The notes beneath the pieces were generated by a model, which saw nothing but the letters and a program-made list of their open reading frames with translations, was not told the origin of the DNA and searched no databases. A DNA stretch of 64,000 nt. It comes from DASYTH01 sp035762905 (lineage in GTDB: Bacteria; Actinomycetota; Actinomycetes; Mycobacteriales; Pseudonocardiaceae). Below are positions 1 to 14,479 of the stretch, in pieces. Positions within the stretch are counted from its first letter, which is position 1. Each line of letters opens with the position of its first letter. Location: assembly GCF_035762905.1 (NCBI RefSeq), contig NZ_DASUCC010000101.1, positions 1 to 64,000 on the forward strand, written 5' to 3'. A program made the translations under genes and the position numbers.

Positions 1-7983
<7,983 letters not shown>

Positions 7984-7988
7984 CGTGT

Positions 7989-8975
7989 TCAGGCGGCGGT
8001 GGGCGCGGCCTTGAGCGGCGCCCACCAGCTCCGGTTGGCCCGGTACCAGTCCAGCGTCTCGGCGATCCCGGCGGCGAAGCCGATCCGGGGCGCGTAGCCC
8101 AGCTCGCGGCTGATCTTGGTGATGTCCACCGAGTAGCGCGCGTCGTGGCCCTTGCGGTCCGGGACGTGCCGCACCATGCCGAAGTCGTGGCCGGTGATCG
8201 ACAGCAGGGTCTCGGTCAGCGCGCGGTTGGACAGCTCCGTACCGCCGCCGATGTTGTAGACCTCGCCGGCCCGGCCGCGCTCGGCGACCAGCGCGATGCC
8301 GCGACAGTGGTCGTCGACGTGCAGCCAGTCCCGGACGTTGTGCCCGTCGCCGTAGAGCGGGACCTTGCTGCCGTCGATCAGGTTGGTCAGGAACAGCGGG
8401 ACGACCTTCTCCGGGTGCTGGTACGGCCCGTAGTTGTTGGAGCAGCGGGTGACGCAGGCGTTGAGCCCGTGGGTGCGGTGGTAGGCGCGGACCAGCAGGT
8501 CGGCGGATGCCTTCGAGGCGGAGTAGGGGGAGTTCGGCTCAAGCGGGCGGTCCTCGGTCCACGAGCCGGCCGCGATCGAGCCGTAGACCTCGTCGGTGGA
8601 CACCTGCACGAACCGGCCGACCCCGGCCTCCAACGCGGCCTGCAACAGCACGTGGGTGCCGAGCACATTGGTGCGGATGAACTCCCCGGAGCCGAGAATC
8701 GAACGGTCCACATGCGACTCCGCGGCCAGGTGCACCACGAGATCGGTGCCGGCCATCAACTCGGCGACGATCCGTTCGTCACAGATGTCGCCGGTCACGA
8801 AACGCAGCCGCTCGTCGTCAAGCACACCGGCCAGATTGGCCAGGTTCCCGGCGTAGGTGAGCTTGTCCAGTACCACGACCTGGCTGTCGCGCAGAGCCGG
8901 GTAACGGCCGGCGATCAGCTGCCGGACGAAGTGAGATCCGATGAATCCGGCCCCGCCGGTCACCAGCACGCGCAT
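7989..8975 (-). CDS. rmlB: dTDP-glucose 4,6-dehydratase
   Basis: Converts dTDP-glucose to dTDP-4-keto-6-deoxyglucose, the common precursor of deoxysugars on glycosylated polyketides. The 328-residue protein begins with the Rossmann motif VTGGAGFIGSHF and has STDEVYGS (catalytic Thr-Asp-Glu region) and YSASK (the YxxxK pair), with RDWLHVDDH near the C-terminus, all typical of extended SDR sugar dehydratases. The ATG at 8975 is chosen because AAAGGA lies 6-7 nt upstream; an in-frame start 30 bases further out has no such site. It converges on the PKS gene with only 5 bases between the stops. As the only sugar gene visible on this side it suggests the polyketide is glycosylated, although a primary-metabolism rhamnose role cannot be excluded. 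Confidence 0.95.
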   Translation of the reverse strand: MRVLVTGGAGFIGSHFVRQLIAGRYPALRDSQVVVLDKLTYAGNLANLAGVLDDERLRFVTGDICDERIVAELMAGTDLVVHLAAESHVDRSILGSGEFIRTNVLGTHVLLQAALEAGVGRFVQVSTDEVYGSIAAGSWTEDRPLEPNSPYSASKASADLLVRAYHRTHGLNACVTRCSNNYGPYQHPEKVVPLFLTNLIDGSKVPLYGDGHNVRDWLHVDDHCRGIALVAERGRAGEVYNIGGGTELSNRALTETLLSITGHDFGMVRHVPDRKGHDARYSVDITKISRELGYAPRIGFAAGIAETLDWYRANRSWWAPLKAAPTAA

Positions 8976-9263
8976 CTCGAATCCTTTCGTCAATACGAGA
9001 GGCATTTTAGGGAGCGCGCATTTTCGGAATAACCCCTATGTGCCCCAGTGTGCCTGAGTCGATCTTGCGGTGTCCGGTACCGGCCGAGATCCGCGCCGGC
9101 CGCCACCATCAAGATCCACTGCAAGATGCAGCTGTATCGTTCAGGTTCCGCGCATGTGTCGTCCCGCCTACTGGAAGTTTATGTTTCTGTCGGTTACGTG
9201 GTGCGACTAGTAAAGAATGTCTAAAATCACAATCATTGCGGCGTCACCTGTTGCGGGGGTGCC
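8976..9263. promoter_or_regulatory. Divergent intergenic region between rmlB and the AfsR-like regulator
   Basis: 288 bases with no convincing gene. The stretch 9170-9240 is clearly AT-richer than its surroundings, as expected for a promoter serving the AfsR-like gene. The strip next to rmlB has two copies of GCATTTT about 16 bases apart. I could not assign a confident -35/-10 pair. Confidence 0.5.
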
Positions 9264-12200
9264 ATGGGGCTGCGGCTGCTAGGACCGCTTGAGCTCGTCG
9301 TGGGTCGACAGCTGGTGAGCGTCGGCGGGCCCAGACAGCGCGTCACGCTGGCCCTGCTCGCGCTCAACGCCAACCGCGTGACCTCGGTGGACGACCTGGT
9401 CGACGCCCTGTGGGACAGCGCGCCGCCGTCCACCGCGCGGGCGCAGGTGCAGACCTGCATCTCCGCGCTGCGCAAGCTGTTCGCCGACCACGGCGGGGTG
9501 GCGGCGATCCGGACCAGGCCGCCCGGCTACCTGCTGGAGATCGCCGCCACCGAGCTGGACAGTGCCGAGTTCGCCGAGCTGGTGACCGCCGCGCGCGACC
9601 AGGCCGACCAGCGCCGGCTGGCCGAGGCGGCCGCGACGCTGAGCCGGGCCCTTGCCCTGTGGCGTGGACCGGTGCTGGCCGACATCGACAGCGAGCTGGT
9701 GCGGCGCGGCGCGGCGGCGTTCGAGGACGGCCGGCTGGCCGCGGTCGAGGAGCGGGTGCGGCTGGACCTGGCGCTCGGCCGGCACGAGGACATCCTCGGC
9801 GAGCTGGCCGGGCTGGTCGAGCAGCATCCGCTGCACGAACGGCTGGCCCGGTTCCGGATGATCGCCCTGTACCGGTCTGGCCGCCAGGCCGACGCCCTGG
9901 AGACGGGCCGGCGCACCCGCACCGCACTGGTCCAGGAGCTGGGCATCGAACCCGGCCAGGAGCTGCGCGACCTGGAGACGGCGATCCTCACCAGGGACCC
10001 GGCGCTGGACCTGTCCGGGATCAAGATCCCGGTCCAGCTGTCCGTGCGGGCCGGCCCGGCGCCGCGCCCCGCGCCCGCCGGTGAGCGGCCCGTGGTGCCC
10101 CGCCAGCTGCCGGCCAGCATCGGCGACTTCACCGGCCGGGAGCGCCTGATCGCCGAGATCATGACCGTGCTGTCCGGCGAGTCCGACCTGGCCACGGCCT
10201 ACGCGGTGCGGATCGTCACGATCTCCGGAAAGGGCGGGGTGGGCAAGTCCAGCCTGGCCGTCCGGGTGGCGCACCAACTCGGCGGGGTCTACCCCGACGG
10301 GGTGCTCTACGGCGGCCTGCAGCATCTCAGCGGCACCGACGACCCCACGCCGAAGCTGCTCGCCCGATTCCTGCGCGCGCTCGGGGTCGGCGCCACGACC
10401 ATGCCCGACAACGTGCCGGAGCGCGCCGAGCTGTACCGCAGCCTGCTGGCCGACAAGCGGCTGCTCGTGGTGCTGGACGACGTCAGCGACGAGGAGCAGG
10501 TCCTTCCGCTGTTACCCGGCAGCTCGACCTGCGCGGTGATCGCCACCAGCCGGGTGCGGCTGTCCGGCCTGCTCGGCGCGCACAGCATCGATGTCGACGT
10601 GTTCGACACCGCGAACTCGATGGAGCTGCTCGCCAAGATCATCGGCCGGAAGCGGGTCCGGGTCGAGCGGGACACCGCGGTCGAACTGGTGAACCTGTGC
10701 GGCGGGCTGCCGCTGGCCCTGCGGATCGCCGGTGCCCGGTTGGCCTCGCGTCCGCACTGGCGGATCGCCGGCCTGGTCCGGCGGCTCGAGGACGAGGCGA
10801 GCCGGCTGGACGAGCTCACCGTGCGCGGCGTGGGGCTGCGGTCCAACATCGACCTGACCTACCGCAGCCTGACCGCGCCGGCCAAACGGCTGTTCCGGCT
10901 CTTCGCCGTGATCCGGTCGACCGATTTTCCGGCGTGGACCGCAGCGGCCCTGCTCGACTGCGACATCGGCACCGCGGAGGACGTGCTGGAGACGCTGGTC
11001 GACGCGCAACTGCTGGACGCGGTCGAGATGCCGGGGGAGCAGGTCAGGTACCGGTTCCACCGCCTGATCCGGATCTGCGCGATGGAGCGGCTGGTCGAGA
11101 CCGAGACCCTTGACGAGCGCAACCAGGCGCTGGCCCGGGTGCTCGGCGGCTGGCTCGCGCTCGCCGAGCACGCCCACCGCCAGGAGTTCGGCGGCGACTA
11201 CCTGGTGCTGCACGGCACCGCGCCGCGGTGGCGGCCGCCCGGCGAGGCCGCGGATCTGCCGGAGTCCCGGCCGACGGAGTGGTGGGACGCCGAACGCGAC
11301 GCGCTGCTGGCCGCCATCCGGCAGGCCGCGGCCGCCGGGCTGGACGAGCTGTGCTGGGACCTCGCGTTGACCGCCATGACGCTGTTCGAGATCCGCGGCT
11401 ACTACGACCACTGGCGGGCCACCGCGCAGACCGGGCTCGAGGTCACCGTGCGGGCCGGCAACCGCACCGGCCGGGCGGCCATGCTCCTCTCGTTGGGCTG
11501 CCTGCACCTGGCCCAGCAACGGCTGACCGAGGCGCAGCGGTGCCTGACCGAGGCGCTGGACCTGTTCCGGGCCGGCGGCAACGTGCACGGCCGGGCGCTG
11601 GTGCTGAGCAACCTCGCCATCGTGGACGGTCTGCTCGGCCGCTCGCCGGAGATGCTGTCCCGGTACGACGAGGCGCTCACGCTGATGCGCGCGGTCGGCG
11701 ACCGGATGGGCGAGGCGCAGGTGTTGGCCGGCGTCGCCGGCTACCGGGCGGACGAGGGCGACACCGGGTCGGCCGGGCAACTGCTCGACGAGGCGCTGGC
11801 CATCTGCCGGGAGGTGGGCTGCCGGCGCGGCGAGGCGGAGGTCCGGCACCGGGTCGCCCACCTGCACCTCGACGCGAACCAGACCGACCTGGCCCACCGC
11901 GAGTTGGACCGGGTGCTCGTGATCGTCCGGGAGGTCGGGGACCGGATCGGCGAGGTGCACGGGCTCTACGGGCTCGGGCTGGTGCTGCACCGGGAGGGCC
12001 GGCTGGACAGCGCCGAGACCAGCCTGCTGCTGGCGCTGGGCCTGGCCCGGCGACTCGGCGAACGCATGAAGGAGGCGCAGGCGCTGCACCTGCTCGGCGA
12101 GATCGGACTGGACCGCGGCGACCGCACCACCGGCGCGGAGCTGCTCGGCCAGGCCCGGGTGCTGCTTGCCGGGCTCGAGTCCAAGCAGGCCACCCGCTTA

Positions 12201-12275
12201 CGCACCCGCCTGGAGAAAAAAATGTCCGCACCAGCCGGAGATTCCGGGTCTGGTGCGGACTGCAATATGGCCTGA
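9264..12275 (+). CDS. AfsR-like large SARP transcriptional regulator (winged helix, BTAD, NB-ARC, TPR)
   Basis: A 1,003-residue cytoplasmic regulator. Residues 1-95 form an OmpR-type DNA-binding domain starting LRLLGPLEL; about 100-245 is the bacterial transcriptional activator domain (ends QELGIEPGQEL). Residues 320-600 form an NB-ARC ATPase with P-loop ISGKGGVGKSS and the GLPLAL motif, and 720-990 are TPR-like repeats rich in GEAQVL/GEIGLD-type helices. Such proteins switch on secondary metabolism clusters, and its place at the PKS edge fits that role. The start at 9264 follows a GGGGG stretch. Two in-frame TTA codons (10512-10514 and 12198-12200) suggest dependence on the bldA leucyl-tRNA. 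The last 20 codons follow a run of seven A and overlap a strong hairpin, so the exact C-terminus is uncertain. Confidence 0.93.
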   Translation: MGLRLLGPLELVVGRQLVSVGGPRQRVTLALLALNANRVTSVDDLVDALWDSAPPSTARAQVQTCISALRKLFADHGGVAAIRTRPPGYLLEIAATELDSAEFAELVTAARDQADQRRLAEAAATLSRALALWRGPVLADIDSELVRRGAAAFEDGRLAAVEERVRLDLALGRHEDILGELAGLVEQHPLHERLARFRMIALYRSGRQADALETGRRTRTALVQELGIEPGQELRDLETAILTRDPALDLSGIKIPVQLSVRAGPAPRPAPAGERPVVPRQLPASIGDFTGRERLIAEIMTVLSGESDLATAYAVRIVTISGKGGVGKSSLAVRVAHQLGGVYPDGVLYGGLQHLSGTDDPTPKLLARFLRALGVGATTMPDNVPERAELYRSLLADKRLLVVLDDVSDEEQVLPLLPGSSTCAVIATSRVRLSGLLGAHSIDVDVFDTANSMELLAKIIGRKRVRVERDTAVELVNLCGGLPLALRIAGARLASRPHWRIAGLVRRLEDEASRLDELTVRGVGLRSNIDLTYRSLTAPAKRLFRLFAVIRSTDFPAWTAAALLDCDIGTAEDVLETLVDAQLLDAVEMPGEQVRYRFHRLIRICAMERLVETETLDERNQALARVLGGWLALAEHAHRQEFGGDYLVLHGTAPRWRPPGEAADLPESRPTEWWDAERDALLAAIRQAAAAGLDELCWDLALTAMTLFEIRGYYDHWRATAQTGLEVTVRAGNRTGRAAMLLSLGCLHLAQQRLTEAQRCLTEALDLFRAGGNVHGRALVLSNLAIVDGLLGRSPEMLSRYDEALTLMRAVGDRMGEAQVLAGVAGYRADEGDTGSAGQLLDEALAICREVGCRRGEAEVRHRVAHLHLDANQTDLAHRELDRVLVIVREVGDRIGEVHGLYGLGLVLHREGRLDSAETSLLLALGLARRLGERMKEAQALHLLGEIGLDRGDRTTGAELLGQARVLLAGLESKQATRLRTRLEKKMSAPAGDSGSGADCNMA
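12224..12260 (+). terminator. Strong hairpin overlapping the 3' end of the AfsR-like gene
   Basis: GTCCGCACCAG (12224-12234) pairs perfectly with CTGGTGCGGAC (12250-12260); the intervening bases can add a CCGGA/TCCGG stem. It sits between two converging genes but inside the reading frame of the upstream one, just after a run of seven A. It may act as terminator for the plus-strand regulator and, read the other way, for the peptide gene. Confidence 0.6.
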
Positions 12276-12304
12276 TTTGTTTGTGCGCGGCGAAAATTCC
12301 GCGA

Positions 12305-12523
12305 TCACCAGTGCATGTCGTCGTCGTCGATGCCGCCGTCGCTGGGGTCGGTCGCGCTTTCCGGCGCCTCCCCGCCCGGGCACCAGTGCATGTCGTCCGG
12401 GCACTGCGGGGAGGCGACGACCGTTGCCGAAGGTGCTGCGACCAGGGCTAACCCGCCAGCACCCGCCACTGCGACCAGAGCCGAACCGATAATCGCCATC
12501 GCGAACTTCCGCATTGCGAACAT
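12305..12523 (-). CDS. Small secreted acidic peptide with duplicated DDMHW motif
   Basis: Encodes 72 residues from ATG 12523 (GGTGG 5 bases upstream); a GTG at 12532 and an ATG at 12514 are alternatives. The N-terminus is a clear signal peptide: MRKFAMAIIG, a hydrophobic Ala/Val/Gly core, then an AxA-like region. The mature part, about 35 residues, starts near PQCPDDMHWCPGG and ends GIDDDDMHW, so DDMHW occurs twice, once between two Cys and once as the very C-terminus. The mature part is strongly acidic. At DNA level ACCAGTGCATGTCGTC is repeated at 12307 and 12382. It lies between an AfsR-like regulator (convergent) and an OCD-like gene (divergent). I do not recognise a family. A secreted signal, a ribosomal peptide precursor or a small regulator-linked protein are all possible. 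Confidence 0.7.
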   Translation of the reverse strand: MFAMRKFAMAIIGSALVAVAGAGGLALVAAPSATVVASPQCPDDMHWCPGGEAPESATDPSDGGIDDDDMHW

Positions 12524-12590
12524 GTCGTCCACCCTTCAGAGCTGCTTTTGTTTTCGTGGCCTGAACACATTCGACATGGCGTCTCTCCTA

Positions 12591-12611
12591 GCGCTCTTCC
12601 AGCGCTCTACC
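12591..12611. promoter_or_regulatory. Candidate SARP-type direct repeat in the divergent promoter
   Basis: GCGCTCTTCC (12591-12600) and GCGCTCTACC (12602-12611) are two near-identical units set 11 bases apart, i.e. a heptamer GCGCTCT with 4-base spacer. SARP proteins characteristically bind heptamer direct repeats with this pitch. The site lies between the peptide gene (starts 12523, minus) and the OCD-like gene (starts 12700, plus). A further inverted repeat, GCTCTACCG (12604-12612) with CGGTAGAGC (12630-12638), overlaps it. Confidence 0.45.
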
Positions 12612-12699
12612 GGTGGACTGAGAGCGGATCGGTAGAGCCTTAAGAGGATCCGGTCGAAGAATCAGCGCAGCTTCCTTGCGCGGGAGGAGAGGCCAGGCG

Positions 12700-13575
12700 A
12701 TGATCAGCCCGACGTTCCAGTTCAACGCCGACGAACTGGCGAGCGCGCTCGGTGGCATCAAGCCGCTGGACCTGCTCGAACGGGAGCTGTCCGACCCGGC
12801 CGAGCCGCCGGAGTTGGCCGGCCGGCTCACCCCGTGGCTCGGACCCACCGCCGGCACCGGCCCGGCGCCCACCGACCTGCTGCTGCTCGAGGACCTGCAC
12901 CTGGGTGTCGGATACCTGCTGCCGGGCTCGACGCTGCGGGAGTGCCGGACGGCCGCGCTGGTCGGGCTGGTCGCCCGACAACTGGTGCCGCCGGGCGGCG
13001 TGACCGCGGCGATCGTCGGCCCGGCCAGGACCGGCCAGGCCCTGCTGATGACGGTCGCGCACCACATGCCGGGGGTGCGGCGGGTGGTGCTCTGTCCGGC
13101 GGAGGGCACCGCGACCGTGGTGGGGCAGTGGGTGCTGGACGAGATCGACCTGGCCGGCATCGGGCTGTCGGTGGTCGGCATCGTCGGCAAGGCGGTGCTC
13201 GGCGCCAAGCTGGTGGTCGTCACCGGTGAGCCGGCCGGACAACTGGAGATCGGGCAGTTGGACCGGGGGGCGGTCGTGGTGAACGCGACCGGCCGGGACC
13301 TGCCCGACGACCTGGTCGGCGCGGTCGAGGAGGTCTACGTCGACACGCCGGCCCTCGTCGGCCGCGGACCGGACCAGAACTTCCGCAGAATTCGGCCCCG
13401 GATCGACGCCGATCTCGGCGCCGTGTGCCGGGGCACACATTCCGGCCGGGCCAATCCCGACCACGTTTTGCTGGTGGAGCTGCTCAGCGCGAACACGTTG
13501 GACATTCCGCTCGGCTGCCTGCTTTCCCGGGCCGCGGTGGATCGCAATCTGGGAATTCGGCTGGGCGGTTGGTGA
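12700..13575 (+). CDS. Ornithine cyclodeaminase / mu-crystallin family protein
   Basis: A 291-residue protein with the layout of OCD/mu-crystallin/SbnB enzymes. The N-terminal half ends in VGYLLPGSTLRECRTAA. A nucleotide-binding turn, AAIVGPARTGQAL, follows at residues 107-119, where the family has GxGxQA. The C-terminal half reads VVVNATGRDLP and VYVDTPALVGR, matching the usual 'vnavGad.P' and 'fVDs' positions. Family members use NAD(P) on amino or imino acids (ornithine cyclisation, alanine dehydrogenation, SbnB-type 2,3-diaminopropionate formation); the substrate here is not deducible. The ATG at 12700 has GGGAGGAGA 10 bases upstream; a TTG further out is rejected. It sits 28 bases before the small SARP, probably co-transcribed. 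The glycine motif is altered (PARTG), so catalytic competence needs care. Confidence 0.65.
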   Translation: MISPTFQFNADELASALGGIKPLDLLERELSDPAEPPELAGRLTPWLGPTAGTGPAPTDLLLLEDLHLGVGYLLPGSTLRECRTAALVGLVARQLVPPGGVTAAIVGPARTGQALLMTVAHHMPGVRRVVLCPAEGTATVVGQWVLDEIDLAGIGLSVVGIVGKAVLGAKLVVVTGEPAGQLEIGQLDRGAVVVNATGRDLPDDLVGAVEEVYVDTPALVGRGPDQNFRRIRPRIDADLGAVCRGTHSGRANPDHVLLVELLSANTLDIPLGCLLSRAAVDRNLGIRLGGW

Positions 13576-13603
13576 ACATCAGTATTTGAGAGGCGGTAGA
13601 CCC

Positions 13604-14446
13604 ATGAGAGTCGAAGTCAACCTTCTTGGAACCCTGGAGGCCACCGTCGCCGGCGTCTCGATCGTTCCCTCCGCGACGAAGCCGAGCCAATGTCTGGCCC
13701 TGCTCGCGATCAACGCCGGTCATATCGTCACGGCCGCCACGCTGATCGACGAGCTATGGGGTCAACACGCCCCACGCCGGGCGTTATCGACACTGCAGAC
13801 CTACATCATGCAGGTGCGCAGAAGGTTGCAGAACGCGATCGACGACAACGGCCAGCGCACGCCGAAGGACATCCTGATCACGAAGCGGGTCGGCTACGCC
13901 CTCGAGGTCGAGCCGGACGACGTCGACGCGGTGCGCTACGAGCGGCTGGCCGCGGCCGGGCGCCGGGCGGCCAACGACGGGGACTACCTGACCGCGTCCC
14001 GCAAGCTCGCCGGGGCGCTCGAGCTGTGGCGCGGCCCGGCGCTGGTCGACGTGCCGACCGGCCCGCAGCTGGGGATCGAGGCGACCCGCCTTGAGGAGAG
14101 CCGGCTGTCCGATCTGGGCTTGCGGATCGAGGCCGATCTGCGGCTTGGCCGGCATCACCAGCTGCTCAGCGAGCTGGCCACGTTGTGCGCCCGGCACCGG
14201 CTGGTGGAGAACTTCTGGGCGCAGTACATGCTCGCGCTGTACCGGTCCGGCCGGCAGTGGCGCGCCCTGCAGGTGTACCGGGAGATCCGGGACACGCTGG
14301 TGGAGCAGCTCGGCATCGAGCCGACACCGCGGTTGCAGCGGCTGCACCACGCGATGCTCTCCGGCGACAGCGCGCTGGACGAGGTTTCCGATGGCCGCGG
14401 GCCGGTGTGGGCGCCGGACAGCCGGCAGGTCGTCGCTCTTTCCTAG
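13604..14446 (+). CDS. SARP-family pathway activator
   Basis: A 280-residue stand-alone SARP. Residues 1-95 form the winged-helix DNA-binding domain (MRVEVNLLGTLE, then LIDELWGQHAPRRALSTLQ), and 100-250 form the activator domain (ALELWRGPAL, VEQLGIEPTPRLQ). Members bind heptamer repeats upstream of -10 elements of antibiotic promoters. The start at 13604 follows GAGGCGGT; the gene lies 28 bases after the OCD-like gene and 33 before the LAL gene, so the three probably form one transcript. A TTA codon at 13784-13786 (residue 61), inside the DNA-binding domain, suggests bldA-dependent translation. Confidence 0.92.
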   Translation: MRVEVNLLGTLEATVAGVSIVPSATKPSQCLALLAINAGHIVTAATLIDELWGQHAPRRALSTLQTYIMQVRRRLQNAIDDNGQRTPKDILITKRVGYALEVEPDDVDAVRYERLAAAGRRAANDGDYLTASRKLAGALELWRGPALVDVPTGPQLGIEATRLEESRLSDLGLRIEADLRLGRHHQLLSELATLCARHRLVENFWAQYMLALYRSGRQWRALQVYREIRDTLVEQLGIEPTPRLQRLHHAMLSGDSALDEVSDGRGPVWAPDSRQVVALS

Positions 14447-14479
14447 GAACTCGCCATTGGGGGAAGGGAGAAGTCCGTC

